A stretch of 64,000 nt of DNA from Alphaproteobacteria bacterium (GCA_021774625.1 JAJFIV010000025.1:1-64000), one strand, 5' to 3'; numbered from the stretch's first letter, positions 47,280-57,116 are shown. Notes: generated from the sequence alone by a model not told the origin. A program made the numbers and translations.

Positions 47280-47406
47280 CCCTCGCCCCTCGGGGGAGAG
47301 GGTCAGGGTGAGGAGAAATTCTGACAGCCATTACACCCTCACCCACTCCGCTATGGCTTTCCTCCGGAAAACCAAGCTGTGTTGCCCTCTCCCTTGAAGG
47401 GAGAGA
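47280..47406. repeat. REP/BIME-like nested inverted repeat between fdsB and fdsA
   Basis: Outer arms GGGAGAGGG (47294-47302) and CCCTCTCCC (47385-47393) and inner arms GGGTGAGG (47306-47313) and CCTCACCC (47337-47344) are perfect. The left end also has CCCCTCGGGGG. This CT-rich repeat type is dispersed in many proteobacterial genomes. Being inside an operon, it may cause attenuation or mRNA processing between fdsB and fdsA. Confidence 0.7.
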
Positions 47407-47417
47407 GATATAATCAT

Positions 47418-48965
47418 TCACTCCGCAGCCGGCCTTTTTGGCGGGCGGTCAAAATCTTCGGGGAAATGGCGCAGGGCGCTCAGAACCGGCATCGGCGTCA
47501 ATCCGCCCATGGCACAGAGCGATCCATCAACCATCACCTCGCACAAGTCTTCCAGCAGTGTAACATTTTCCGCGACATTTTGCCCGGCAATAATTTTATC
47601 GATAACTTCAGTCCCGCGCACAGCGCCAACCCGGCAGGGAGTGCATTTTCCACACGATTCAATGGCGCAGAATGCCATGGCAAAACGCGCCTGACCCGCC
47701 ATATCGACACTGTCGTCAAAGACCACAATGCCGCCATGGCCCACCATGGCCCCGGCCTCGGCAAAGGCCTCATAATCCATGGGCAAATCCAGCTGCGCAG
47801 CAGGAACATAGGAACCGAGCGGCCCGCCGATCTGCATGGCGCGAATGGGGCGGCCCGAGAGCGTCCCCCCGCCATACTCTTCCACCAGCGCCCGCAAAGT
47901 CACACCGAAGGCCTTCTCAATCAGGCCGCCGCGGGCGACATTGCCGGCCAGTTGAAAGGCGAGCGTTCCCCGTGACCGGCCCATGCCGAAATTTTTGTAA
48001 TAGTTCGCCCCTTTAGCAAGGATGACGGGCACCGTGGCCAGCGAAATTACATTATTGACAACGGTCGGTTTGCCGAACAGGCCTTCTATGGCCGGGATCG
48101 GCGGTTTGGCGCGGACCACGCCGCGCTTTCCTTCCAGACTGTCGAGCATGGAGGATTCCTCGCCACAGATATAGGCCCCCGCCCCTTTCCGCAGACACAG
48201 GTTAAAACCTTTACCAGCCGGTAACAAATTCGCTTCGTTCCAGATCCCGATTGCCGCCTTCATGGCCGCGATCGCGTGCGGATATTCGGACCGAAGGTAA
48301 ATATAGCCTTCCGTCGCCCCCACCGCGAGACCGGCGATCACCATCCCCTCGATCAGGGTGAAGGGATCGCCTTCCATCAAAATCCGGTCGGCAAAGGTGC
48401 CGCTGTCGCCTTCATCGGCATTACAGCAGATATATTTCTGATCGGCCTCGGCCGCCAGCGCCGTTTTCCATTTGATGCCGGTCGGAAAACCGGCCCCGCC
48501 CCGGCCGCGCAGGCCGGATTCCGTTACGGCTTCGACAATCGCCGCCGGGTCCATTTCCAGCGCCGCCCGCAATCCGGCCAGTCCGCCATTGTCTTCATAT
48601 GCCTGCAGATCCAGCGGATCAGCCAGACCGCAACGGGCAAAAGTCAGCCGTTCCTGATTGGCGAAATAGGGAATGTCTCCGGTCAGGCCATGGCCAAGAC
48701 CGTGATCATTGCCCTGCAGGAAACCCGCCTCAAACAGGCCCGCCACATCATTGGCTTCAACCGGGCCATAAGCGACGCGCCCCTTGTCCGTTTGCACCTC
48801 AACCAGCGGTTCCAGCCACAGCATGCCGCGGGTGCCGTTCCGGATAATTCTGACGGCGGCCTCACGCTTTCTCGCTTCCGCTGCAATCGCTGCCGCAACT
48901 TCATCCGCCCCGACGGAAAGGGCGGATGCGTCTTGCGGAACATAGACCGTAACCGGGCGGCTCAT
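47418..48965 (-). CDS. fdsB: NAD-dependent formate dehydrogenase beta subunit FdsB
   Basis: The 515-residue NuoF-like protein binds NAD and FMN. The NADH site is GRGGAGFPTGIKW near 155; FMN binding has CNADEGDSGTFADR near 185. The 4Fe-4S cysteines are in ESCGKCTPCRVG near 450. It starts with a thioredoxin-like extension, as in FdsB fusion forms. ATG 48965 overlaps fdsG (ATGA). It passes formate electrons to NAD+. Confidence 0.96.
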   Translation of the reverse strand: MSRPVTVYVPQDASALSVGADEVAAAIAAEARKREAAVRIIRNGTRGMLWLEPLVEVQTDKGRVAYGPVEANDVAGLFEAGFLQGNDHGLGHGLTGDIPYFANQERLTFARCGLADPLDLQAYEDNGGLAGLRAALEMDPAAIVEAVTESGLRGRGGAGFPTGIKWKTALAAEADQKYICCNADEGDSGTFADRILMEGDPFTLIEGMVIAGLAVGATEGYIYLRSEYPHAIAAMKAAIGIWNEANLLPAGKGFNLCLRKGAGAYICGEESSMLDSLEGKRGVVRAKPPIPAIEGLFGKPTVVNNVISLATVPVILAKGANYYKNFGMGRSRGTLAFQLAGNVARGGLIEKAFGVTLRALVEEYGGGTLSGRPIRAMQIGGPLGSYVPAAQLDLPMDYEAFAEAGAMVGHGGIVVFDDSVDMAGQARFAMAFCAIESCGKCTPCRVGAVRGTEVIDKIIAGQNVAENVTLLEDLCEVMVDGSLCAMGGLTPMPVLSALRHFPEDFDRPPKRPAAE

Positions 48966-49429
48966 TGGGTTTCCGCCTTCTTGACGGCGGCATCAAACTT
49001 GTCCGCATCCAGGCGGCCGTAAAGCCTGCCATCAAGCATCATCGCAGGGGCCAGCGCGCAATTCCCCAAGCAGTAAACCGGCTTCAGGGTAAAGGCGCCA
49101 TCCGCCGTGGTTTCGCCGAATTTCACGCCCAGTTTTTGCTCCGCATGACGCGCGAGGGCTTCGCAGCCCACCGATTGGCAGGCTTCCGCCCGGCAAAGGG
49201 CAATAGTGTGTTTGCCTTTGGGCGCGGTGTGAAAATCGTGATAGAAGCTGAGTACGCCATAAACTTCCGCGCGGCTGAGATTGAGCGCCTCGGCAATCAC
49301 CGGCAGGGTCTCTTTCGGCACATAACCGATGGCATCCTGCAGCTCATGCAGAATCTCGATCAGGGTATCCGGCCTGTTCCCGTGACGCACACAAATATCT
49401 GCCGCCAAAGGGGCGCCATTATCCGACAC
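48962..49429 (-). CDS. fdsG: NAD-dependent formate dehydrogenase gamma subunit FdsG
   Basis: The 155-residue NuoE-like [2Fe-2S] protein has the cysteines in CRAEACQSVGC and CLGNCALAP, with the family block YGVLSFYHDFHTAPKGKH. It relays electrons next to FdsB. GTG 49429 has GGGAG upstream; the open frame runs to 49492. It is the first gene of the fds operon, and its promoter must lie in the 256-bp gap shared with fhs. Confidence 0.94.
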   Translation of the reverse strand: MSDNGAPLAADICVRHGNRPDTLIEILHELQDAIGYVPKETLPVIAEALNLSRAEVYGVLSFYHDFHTAPKGKHTIALCRAEACQSVGCEALARHAEQKLGVKFGETTADGAFTLKPVYCLGNCALAPAMMLDGRLYGRLDADKFDAAVKKAETQ

Positions 49430-49685
49430 GGTACAAATCTCCCTCCTTGAGTCTGATCGGGCTCTCGTTGCATTAATTCTGACACAAGCCATACAAATTC
49501 ACAAACCTCATACTGCATATTCCCGGCCAATTCACGGAGAAATCATCAAATCCCCGCCTAATCACTTATTTTTTATCATGATTTTGCCGAATTAACGGTT
49601 GCGTTCCGCTAATTTCCGCTTTTTACTACGGCAAAATTTTACAACCTTAACAATGCTGTAAATCATAGGGCGAGGATGAGTATTT

Positions 49686-51368
49686 ATGTCCAAGAGTGTT
49701 CCATCCGATATTGAGGTTGCGCGGGCCGCCACGATGCGGCCCATTTTTGAAATCGGGGAAAAGCTGAATATCCCGGCCGGCGCCCTGCATCAATTCGGCC
49801 ATTATAAAGCGAAAATTGACGAGGAATTTGCCGAAAAGGCCAAATCGCAAAAACACGGCAAGCTGATCCTGGTCACCGCCATGACGCCGACCCCGGCGGG
49901 GGAAGGTAAGACGACAACGACCGTAGGCCTGGGGGATGGTCTCAACAAGCTCGGTAAAAAAGCCGCCATCTGTATCCGCGAGCCCAGCCTCGGCCCCTGT
50001 TTTGGCATGAAGGGCGGGGCGGCCGGCGGCGGCTACGCCCAGGTGGTGCCGATGGAGGATATCAACCTGCATTTCACCGGCGATATGCACGCCATCACTT
50101 CGGCCCATAACCTGCTCGCCGCGATGGTGGATAACCATATTTACTGGAGCAACGATCAGGGTTTCGACACCCGCCGGCCCATGTTCCGCCGGGTGGTGGA
50201 TTTGAATGACCGGGCCTTGCGCGATGTGGCGGTTGCGCTTGGCGGTCTGCAGGGCGGCGTGGCAAGGCAGACCGGATTCGATATCACAGTGGCCTCCGAA
50301 GTGATGGCCATTTTCTGCCTGGCGGACGGCATGGCGGATTTGCAACGCAGGCTTGGCAACATCGTGGCCGGATCACGCCGCGATCAAAGCTATATCCGCG
50401 CCACCGACGTCAATGCCGATGGCGCCATGACCGTTTTGCTGAAGGAAGCCATCCAGCCCAATCTGGTGCAGACCCTGGAAAATAACCCGGCCTTCATCCA
50501 TGGCGGCCCGTTCGCCAATATCGCCCATGGCTGCAATTCCGTGACCGCGACGAAAACCGCGCTGGGCCTTGCTGATTATGTGGTGACCGAAGCCGGTTTC
50601 GGGGCCGATCTCGGAGCCGAAAAATTCTTCGATATCAAATGTCGCAAGGCCGGGCTGGAACCTGCCGCCGTGGTTATTGTCGCCACCATCCGCGCGCTGA
50701 AAATGCATGGCGGCGTGGGACTGAAGGAACTGGGGCCGGGAAATGCCGCCGCCGTCGAAAAAGGTCTCGAAAATCTCGAACGTCATATCGAGAATGTATC
50801 CTCGTTTGGCGTCCCTTGCGTGGTCGCGCTCAATCAGTTTTCTTCCGATACCGGGGCGGAAAAAAAGGCGGTCATGGATTTTTGCAAATCCCTTAGTGTC
50901 GAAGCCCATGTCTGCTCACACTGGGAGAATGGCGGCGAAGGGACATTGTCATTGGCAGAAAAAGTCATTGAACTTGCCGATAGCAACGCAGCCAACTTTC
51001 AGCCGCTTTATCCGGACCAGATGCCGCTTTGGGACAAGGTGGAGACCGTCGCCAGGAATATCTATCGCGCCGACGGCATCACTGCCGATACTGCGGTCCG
51101 CAAGGCCTTCGCCAAGTATCAGGAAGACGGTTACGGCCATTTCCCGGTCTGCATCGCCAAAACCCAGTACAGCTTTTCCACCGATCCGACACTGAAAGGG
51201 GCGCCCTCAGGCTATGAAATCCCGATCAGGGAACTCCGGCTTTCGGCTGGCGCGGAGTTTTTCGTCGCCATTTGCGGCGATATCATGACCATGCCGGGCC
51301 TGCCGAGGGTCCCGGCCGCCGACAAAATGGGCATCGATGAAGAAGGCCGGATTTTCGGGCTTTTTTAG
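49686..51368 (+). CDS. fhs: Formate-tetrahydrofolate ligase
   Basis: The 560-residue enzyme uses ATP to make 10-formyl-THF from formate. The P-loop is [16 protein letters not shown] near residue 65; [29 protein letters not shown] and TGDMHAI are diagnostic. GAGGA precedes the ATG. It diverges from fds, so formate is either oxidised or assimilated. Length is normal. Confidence 0.98.
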   Translation: MSKSVPSDIEVARAATMRPIFEIGEKLNIPAGALHQFGHYKAKIDEEFAEKAKSQKHGKLILVTAMTPTPAGEGKTTTTVGLGDGLNKLGKKAAICIREPSLGPCFGMKGGAAGGGYAQVVPMEDINLHFTGDMHAITSAHNLLAAMVDNHIYWSNDQGFDTRRPMFRRVVDLNDRALRDVAVALGGLQGGVARQTGFDITVASEVMAIFCLADGMADLQRRLGNIVAGSRRDQSYIRATDVNADGAMTVLLKEAIQPNLVQTLENNPAFIHGGPFANIAHGCNSVTATKTALGLADYVVTEAGFGADLGAEKFFDIKCRKAGLEPAAVVIVATIRALKMHGGVGLKELGPGNAAAVEKGLENLERHIENVSSFGVPCVVALNQFSSDTGAEKKAVMDFCKSLSVEAHVCSHWENGGEGTLSLAEKVIELADSNAANFQPLYPDQMPLWDKVETVARNIYRADGITADTAVRKAFAKYQEDGYGHFPVCIAKTQYSFSTDPTLKGAPSGYEIPIRELRLSAGAEFFVAICGDIMTMPGLPRVPAADKMGIDEEGRIFGLF

Positions 51369-51404
51369 ACACTGCTGATCTTACAGCCAAGCAGCACAAT
51401 AAAC

Positions 51405-51434
51405 TTGACGTATGTTGTCAAATATGACAACATA
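51405..51434 (+). promoter_or_regulatory. Promoter and operator of the toxin-antitoxin pair
   Basis: TTGACG (51405-51410) is a likely -35. It is followed at once by a perfect inverted repeat: TATGTTGTCA (51411-51420), AATA, TGACAACATA (51425-51434). A -10-like CATATT (51431-51436) places the start near the ATG at 51440. The HTH antitoxin or complex would bind this to autorepress. Confidence 0.7.
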
Positions 51435-51439
51435 TTTCT

Positions 51440-51814
51440 ATGAATGGGGACGATCAAAACGGCGAGCAAGATTTTCGACCCATCTCGTGGATAAAAGCCA
51501 CCCGGAAAGACTTCTCTAAGTTTCCGGAAAAAGCCCGGCTTCAAATATTGAACGCCCTTGAAATTGCCGCTGCGGGCCGAAAGGCAGATATTGCCAAACC
51601 TATGAAAGGATTGGGCTCAGGAGTTATTGAAATCGCCCTCAGATATCACACAAACGCCTATCGAACGATATATGCGCTCGAGTTGGGTCAGGATATATGG
51701 GTTATCCACGCTTTTCAGAAGAAATCGAAAACCGGCATTAAAACCCCTAAACCCGAAATCGATAAAATCAGGACAAGAATAAAGGTGCTGAAGGAGATGT
51801 TAAAAGATGAGTAA
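51440..51814 (+). CDS. RelE/HigB-like toxin (Gp49-like)
   Basis: The 124-residue protein matches the phage-derived Gp49/HigB2 toxin type: ISWIKATRKDFSKFP near residue 15, KPMKGLGSGVIEIAL near 55 and WVIHAFQKKSKTGIKTP near 92. Such toxins cleave mRNA on the ribosome. It has no ribosome binding site ahead of ATG 51440, so a leaderless mRNA is likely. The antitoxin follows with 8-bp overlap. Confidence 0.85.
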   Translation: MNGDDQNGEQDFRPISWIKATRKDFSKFPEKARLQILNALEIAAAGRKADIAKPMKGLGSGVIEIALRYHTNAYRTIYALELGQDIWVIHAFQKKSKTGIKTPKPEIDKIRTRIKVLKEMLKDE

Positions 51815-52139
51815 GAAAGAAAAAATCGAGTTGGCGCGAGGGTCCGGCAATATTTACCGCGATTTTGATATCGCCAATGCTGACGTGCATCAGGCCAAGG
51901 CGAAACTGGCAGCCCGCATTATTGGTGTCCTTGATGATAAAAGCCTGACGGTTCGTCAGGCCGCCAGTGAAACGGGCTTTGCAGCGGCTGATTTTTCGCG
52001 GATACGAAATGCTGACCTTGGACGCTTTACTATTGATCGGATGATAAGAATTTTAGCCACCCTCGACAAGGATTCGATCGTGCATGTCGACATACGGCCC
52101 CGCGTCCATAGCAGAAAGGGACAAGCGGTTCCCGCCTGA
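51807..52139 (+). CDS. XRE-type antitoxin (HigA-like)
   Basis: The 110-residue protein has an N-terminal region with SGNIYRDFDIANADVHQAK and an HTH (about 48-85: LTVRQAASETGFAAADFSRIR). It resembles HigA2/MbcA-like XRE antitoxins, neutralises the toxin and represses the operon. It overlaps the toxin, in toxin-first order typical of HigBA. Confidence 0.85.
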   Translation: MSKKEKIELARGSGNIYRDFDIANADVHQAKAKLAARIIGVLDDKSLTVRQAASETGFAAADFSRIRNADLGRFTIDRMIRILATLDKDSIVHVDIRPRVHSRKGQAVPA

Positions 52140-52281
52140 ATACTCTCGGGACGCTTACCACATCATTAGGCCTACAATCCGCTACGGAACGATATTTCTG
52201 ACCTTGCCCCTTTAAATGCAGCCTTTGTTGCAATTTCTTGCTTTTTATGCAACTAATGATGTCGGCTATAGGGTAACCATC

Positions 52282-52848
52282 ATGAGATTGCTGATAACTT
52301 TTATTGCACTAATCTTGTCGGCTTGTATGAATTCAGGCTCCCCCCACAATCTATCCACACACGAACTTATCATTGCCCCTTCAACACAAGTAGTAGCCAC
52401 CCCTAGCGTCAATTGGAAATCATACAAGAACTTTGCGGTAATACCCTTTTCATCAATATCTGAAACAAGTTGGCTAAAAAATGGCCCTATGGAACAGCAT
52501 ATGATGTTTGCTGTAAGAAACCACCTAGAGTCGAGAGGTTATGACTTTGTCAACCAAGCCAGTAATCCAGACTTGCTACTACTTGTCGATGCAAAATCAG
52601 AATACAAAACCAATTATGTGCCTCCATCGACTATTACTATACCAAAATGGGTACCCGGGGAAACGGTCACATCAGTAACAAATAGTTCGGGCGTCGTTAA
52701 CGTGTGGGGTGACGTAAACGCTTTTGGTAATTACAGCGGATCATCAACCACTTCTACTTATATACCAGGTTATTCCACCACTGAGAGTCTGACTCGAAAC
52801 TATTTCTATAGATTCAATACCTTGCCAGGCGCCTTGTTACCAGCCTGA
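52282..52848 (+). pseudogene. Truncated DUF4136-like lipoprotein gene, AT-rich
   Basis: ATG 52282 opens a lipoprotein signal with lipobox LSAC near residue 16. The next 130 residues fit a DUF4136-like secreted protein: VNWKSYKNFAVIPFS, and HLESRGYDFVNQASNPDLLLLVDA. The C-terminal part expected after the GYSTTESL region is lost: the frame runs into RFNTLPGALLPA and stops just before an inverted-repeat element. Codon use is AT-rich, unlike neighbours. It is probably truncated by an insertion or deletion event, though a short functional form is possible. Confidence 0.55.
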
Positions 52849-52888
52849 TGTGAGCGATGAGGAGCCAGCTTTCGGCTGAGAGGATTGA

Positions 52889-52941
52889 TTTTGGGGCTGA
52901 CATAGATAGCTGAGAAAGGTTATTTATGTCAGCCCCTAAAA
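52889..52941. repeat. 53-bp inverted repeat with 12-bp perfect arms
   Basis: GGGGCTGACATA (52893-52904) and TATGTCAGCCCC (52925-52936) pair perfectly, with flanking TTTT and AAAA extending the symmetry. It lies just after the truncated lipoprotein gene. It may be a solo remnant of an insertion sequence, or a bidirectional terminator shared with the convergent serine hydrolase. Confidence 0.65.
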
Positions 52942-52963
52942 TTTTAGCAAGCTACTTCTACCC

Positions 52964-54889
52964 CTAATAATAGAACCCCAGCATATTCCAGTACCAGAGC
53001 GAGAACACCATGGCGACGCCGAACAGTGTGGTGAGCGTGTGGCGCAGTTTCCAGAAAAAGGACGGCCCGCGGTCTTTCCAGACGAAATAGACGCCGGGGG
53101 CGGCCAGCACGGTCAGGATGGCGGCGATCAGGCCGAGCCAGATCCAGATTTTTACCGCCGGGGTCGGAAAATCGAACACGATCTTGTTGCCCGCCGCCGA
53201 AACACCCGCAAGAGCAGTCGCGAAAGCTGCCAGATAGGCCAGCCAGCCGAACGCCATCAGCAGATTAGCGCGCCGCGCCATGCGGCCCGGGCGGTCCAGC
53301 GCCGGTCGGTTTTTCCGCGTAAACCAGGCCACGACCAGCAGCAGGAAGAAGAAAAATCCGGCGAGACCGTAAATGGCGAAATGGGTCACGGAATTGTCCC
53401 AAAAGCCAAGCCGGTCGAACGCGATAATGGGCAGGCCGTTAAAGGCGAGCCGCTCGATCGCGCCGTCTTCACCACGAATGAAGACCAGTTTGTCATCCCC
53501 GTCCACCTCATAAAAGAGATCATCGCCGCCATGGCGCCATTGCCGGGGATTATTACCGCCCGTCAGCAATTTGCCCTCCCCCAATGCGGAAACGCTCAAA
53601 TCCTGCCCCAGGGCGGCGATTTTTTCGAGCCGGGTATAGGAACGGCGATTGGCGCGGTAGGAACCGGCATATTCCGCCAAAGCTTCATCGGCTATGTCCG
53701 CGAAAACCGGTTCCGATAGTTCAGCCGGGAAATAGCGTTCCACCAGCGCCTCGACAAACTTGTAACGTTCGCTGCTGCTGGATGGCGCGTTATAAGCGAT
53801 GAAGACACCGAAATTGAGTTCCGGGAAGAGCGCCAGATGCGCCTGGAACCAGAGCGTATTGCCGGCATGCCAGATCACCGGATGGCCGGCCACGGTTGCC
53901 TCTATAAAACCATGCGCCATCCCGTCCAGCCGCTCATCCATGGTGTAAAGCCGGCTGTGCATCAGTTGCGCGGTATCCTCCTGCAAAATCCGCACGTCGC
54001 CGAGCGCGCCGTGATTGAGGTGAGCAAGCATGAATCTGGCCATTTCCGTCGCCGGCGCCCGCAACGACCCGGCCCCGGCGGCGTGGGAAATAAATTCCGG
54101 TCCCGGGTCTTTGAAAGCCCCATTGTCGTTAATATAGGCGGTGGCCAGCGCCACGGGCCATTCGCCGTCCCGCGGTTCCCGGAAGCTGGCCAGCTCCATA
54201 CCCAGCGGGCGCAGCACATTGGCCTCAATATAATCATGATAGTTTTGACCGCTGATGCGTTCCACAATATGGCTCGCCAGCGTGGTCGCATAATTGGAAT
54301 AGGAAGTGGCCTCGCCTGGCGCCCTCACCCGGGTAAAATGATCCTTGTTGGCTTTCAGCCATTCTTCGGTCGATGGAACGTCTTCGGCACGGTCATACAT
54401 AAGGATGCCGAGCGCCCCGTCTTCCAGCCCGGGCGTATGGGTCATCACATGCTTCAGGGTGATTGGCTGATCATAGGTTTCAGGGAATTTCAGATCGTCA
54501 TCGAGATAGATATTGATATCGGCATCAAGATCGAGTTTGCCCTGCTCATAAAGTTGCATGACCGCCGTCCAGGTGAACAGCTTGGAGACCGAGCCGACGC
54601 TGAACAGAGTGCGCGCCGGATCAACCGGTGTCCGTTCTTCCCGGTTGGCCAGACCATAGCCCTTGGCGAAAATCAGTTCGCCGTCCTTGACAATGGAAAT
54701 GGTGGCGCCCGGCATTTCAGCGATCTGTAATTGCGACTTCATCAGCCCGTCAACAAAGGTCTCAAGCCCCGGCAACGGCTCCGGTGAAGCCGGCGCCTCG
54801 ACGGCTGTTTCTTGGGCAGCCGCTGTCGCCGCAATCATCAAAACAGAAGCCGCAATGAGTCTTTGAAAAATCGAAGATAATCCCTGCAT
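52964..54889 (-). CDS. Exported serine hydrolase with C-terminal membrane anchor
   Basis: The 641-residue protein has a signal peptide (about 1-26). A class C beta-lactamase-like domain follows: SxxK is SVSK near residue 97, YSN near 195, and HAGN near 335. After a linker it has four membrane helices (about 500-640). It is an inner-membrane-bound PBP-like esterase or peptidase. It is the second such hydrolase in the window and converges on the truncated lipoprotein. Confidence 0.88.
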   Translation of the reverse strand: MQGLSSIFQRLIAASVLMIAATAAAQETAVEAPASPEPLPGLETFVDGLMKSQLQIAEMPGATISIVKDGELIFAKGYGLANREERTPVDPARTLFSVGSVSKLFTWTAVMQLYEQGKLDLDADINIYLDDDLKFPETYDQPITLKHVMTHTPGLEDGALGILMYDRAEDVPSTEEWLKANKDHFTRVRAPGEATSYSNYATTLASHIVERISGQNYHDYIEANVLRPLGMELASFREPRDGEWPVALATAYINDNGAFKDPGPEFISHAAGAGSLRAPATEMARFMLAHLNHGALGDVRILQEDTAQLMHSRLYTMDERLDGMAHGFIEATVAGHPVIWHAGNTLWFQAHLALFPELNFGVFIAYNAPSSSSERYKFVEALVERYFPAELSEPVFADIADEALAEYAGSYRANRRSYTRLEKIAALGQDLSVSALGEGKLLTGGNNPRQWRHGGDDLFYEVDGDDKLVFIRGEDGAIERLAFNGLPIIAFDRLGFWDNSVTHFAIYGLAGFFFFLLLVVAWFTRKNRPALDRPGRMARRANLLMAFGWLAYLAAFATALAGVSAAGNKIVFDFPTPAVKIWIWLGLIAAILTVLAAPGVYFVWKDRGPSFFWKLRHTLTTLFGVAMVFSLWYWNMLGFYY

Positions 54890-55182
54890 ACCCGCCCCTT
54901 TCTTTAATACCGTGCCAAAAGATAGCGGGAATTCCGCGGAAAGGCAAAAAATAAGGCCGCGGACAGAAGAACTCCCACCTTATATACAGCGGGCAGGAAA
55001 GTATTTAGACCACCTGAAATTGTTTAATAATTTTTTAAACGTCCAGTAATTGCGAATCCTGTACAAAAAATACCCGCGCCCTGCTGAAAGCGCAAAATAC
55101 ATCATTTTTCTATTGCTCTTACTGCGGCCTGTCCTGCTATCGTATCTCGCTTATATTTTCTTATTTAAATTATGGATAGAGT

Positions 55183-55827
55183 TTGAATAAGCCGGATTAT
55201 AATAATATACCAAAGGGCGATATATCGGTACTTGATGAAAGGGGGACCTACTGGATTTTGCAGGAGGATCAGGTTTTATGTCTTGCTTCTCCGCGCCGTC
55301 ATGACATGCTCGACCGGCTTTGTGCCGCCAGGGGTCCGCTTTCCGTTCGCGAACTCGCGAATGATGTCGGCCTGCAACCCTCCGCTCTCTATCATCATCT
55401 GAAAATGCTTATGGCGGTCGGGCTGGTCAGCGAGGCCGGTACGCGCGTTGTTAACCGCAAAGCCGAGAAACTATACACCAGCATTGCGCGGCATATCAGA
55501 ATGGCGGGGGCTTTTCTGAAACCCGCATTAAAGGGGGCCATCCTTCGGGCCGGTTCTGCTCTTTGCCGTCAGATTGAACGGGATTTAATAAACGGTCATT
55601 CTCATCATAATCGAAAACTCTTCGGCCCGGAGCGTAATCTGGGCGGCTTTCGCGTTGTCGGAACACCAAATGACCGGACACTGGCAAAAATCAATGACCA
55701 TCTGAATGAGGTTACGCGGCTGTTGCTGGATGAACGGGACCCAAATGCGCCGCTGGTGGCGCTGGCCTGGCTCCTGGCTCCCCTCGGCGGCACAAAATCA
55801 ACAGAAGCGGATGAACAGGATGGATAA
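55183..55827 (+). CDS. Winged-helix (ArsR-like) regulator
   Basis: The 214-residue protein has an HTH in residues about 35-100: SPRRHDMLDRLCAARGPLSVRELANDVGLQPSALYHHLKML. The rest is helical and unknown. A TTG at 55183 is the only suitable start; ATG 55172 ends at once. It lies between two serine hydrolases, pointing toward the second, and may control it. No metal-binding cysteines are seen, so it is not a classic ArsR sensor. Confidence 0.78.
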   Translation: MNKPDYNNIPKGDISVLDERGTYWILQEDQVLCLASPRRHDMLDRLCAARGPLSVRELANDVGLQPSALYHHLKMLMAVGLVSEAGTRVVNRKAEKLYTSIARHIRMAGAFLKPALKGAILRAGSALCRQIERDLINGHSHHNRKLFGPERNLGGFRVVGTPNDRTLAKINDHLNEVTRLLLDERDPNAPLVALAWLLAPLGGTKSTEADEQDG

Positions 55828-55904
55828 ATATTGTAATGCTGCCTGTCTTTCCGCATGATGGCCGTTCGTTAAAATTATAATAAACAGTGAGTTCGAGACA
55901 GCAT

Positions 55905-57116
55905 ATGGGAGGAATATTACCGTCTATCCTGCGTTACCGCTGCATTCCGTGCCTTTTTTTCTGTGCCTTTTTCAGCTTTTCGGGTTTGGCAGCTGCCGAC
56001 GATAAGGACATAGGTCCGCCCGCGCCCGCGCTCTATCTTGACGCCTTTGACAAGGCGGTGCGGGCCGTCGCCCGTGATCCCAAAATGGTCGGACTGGCGG
56101 TTGCCATTATCGATGACGGGAAACAGATTTACCAGCAAACTATGGGCGAGACAGCCTATGGCAGCGGCGATGCGGTTACGGCGGACACGGTTTTCCGCGC
56201 CGGTTCCGTTTCCAAGACATTCACCGGCGGACTGCTGGCGCTGCTGGCGTCCGAAGGAAAAATCGACCTTTCGGTAAAAATTCCGTCCGATTTGTTCGTT
56301 CTGAAAGGCGGGCAGCGCCCAACCCTCGCCCAGGTGGCGAGCCATCAGACCGGCCTGCCGCCTTATGCCTTCGATCTGGACCTGGAAGCGGGTGTGCCGC
56401 CGCAGAAAACCCTGCCGCGGCTGAAAAAAGTGGCGCTCGTTTGCCGCCCGGGCGAATGCCACACCTACCAGAATCTCACTTTTGCCACCCTCGGGAATGT
56501 CATAGAACAGGCCGCAGGGAGCACATTCGAAAACAGCCTTGCCGCGCGGATATTCGAACCCTATGGCATGGCGACCGCTTCCGTCGGGGTGGATCAGCTT
56601 ATAGAGGCGGCAAGCTGGGCGCGGCCGCATCGAGCATTGGAGCGCCGTAACCGGCAGTATCGGCCCGGCAACCCTGAAAGTCCCTATGACAATGTTGCCC
56701 CGGCGGCGGCCATAAACCTCTCGATCAATGATCTCGCCGCCTGGGCGCTCGCCAATCTGAAAGACAGCGCATCCGAAAATGGCGGTCTGGCTCTGGCTCA
56801 TCAATGGCAGACCGCCACCCCCAGCCAGGACCGCCGCGTTCGCCGTTACCGGACCCGCATGGGAAAAACCGGGTACGGGCTTGGCTGGCGTATATACCCC
56901 TGGGACGGCAGAGAACTGATCATGCATTCGGGCCGGGTTGCCGGTTATGGCGCACAAATCATTCTCGATCCCGAAAGGGATTTCGCCTTTGTCGCATTGT
57001 GGAATGCCGATGCGGACTCCGTCTGGTCGCTTTGGCCGACCCTGCTGGACCTGAAGGACCGGAATGAGCCCGGACCCTGGCTCAGGCGCTACAATCTTCA
57101 GATTTCCGGGGAATAA
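55905..57116 (+). CDS. Exported class C beta-lactamase-like serine hydrolase
   Basis: The 403-residue product has a signal peptide (to LAAAD, about residue 31). The catalytic site is SVSK in RAGSVSKTFTG near 105. YQN in HTYQNLTF near 190 is YxN, and HSGRVAG near 345 is the HxG (KTG-like) box. It resembles AmpC-like PBP hydrolases acting on cell-wall or D-amino peptide esters. ATG 55905 is preferred to GTG 55887. It lies 78 bp after the wHTH gene. Confidence 0.88.
   Translation: MGGILPSILRYRCIPCLFFCAFFSFSGLAAADDKDIGPPAPALYLDAFDKAVRAVARDPKMVGLAVAIIDDGKQIYQQTMGETAYGSGDAVTADTVFRAGSVSKTFTGGLLALLASEGKIDLSVKIPSDLFVLKGGQRPTLAQVASHQTGLPPYAFDLDLEAGVPPQKTLPRLKKVALVCRPGECHTYQNLTFATLGNVIEQAAGSTFENSLAARIFEPYGMATASVGVDQLIEAASWARPHRALERRNRQYRPGNPESPYDNVAPAAAINLSINDLAAWALANLKDSASENGGLALAHQWQTATPSQDRRVRRYRTRMGKTGYGLGWRIYPWDGRELIMHSGRVAGYGAQIILDPERDFAFVALWNADADSVWSLWPTLLDLKDRNEPGPWLRRYNLQISGE

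Noticed and set aside
53837-54730. 297-codon plus-strand frame
   Set aside because: Antisense to the membrane-anchored serine hydrolase; shadow frame.
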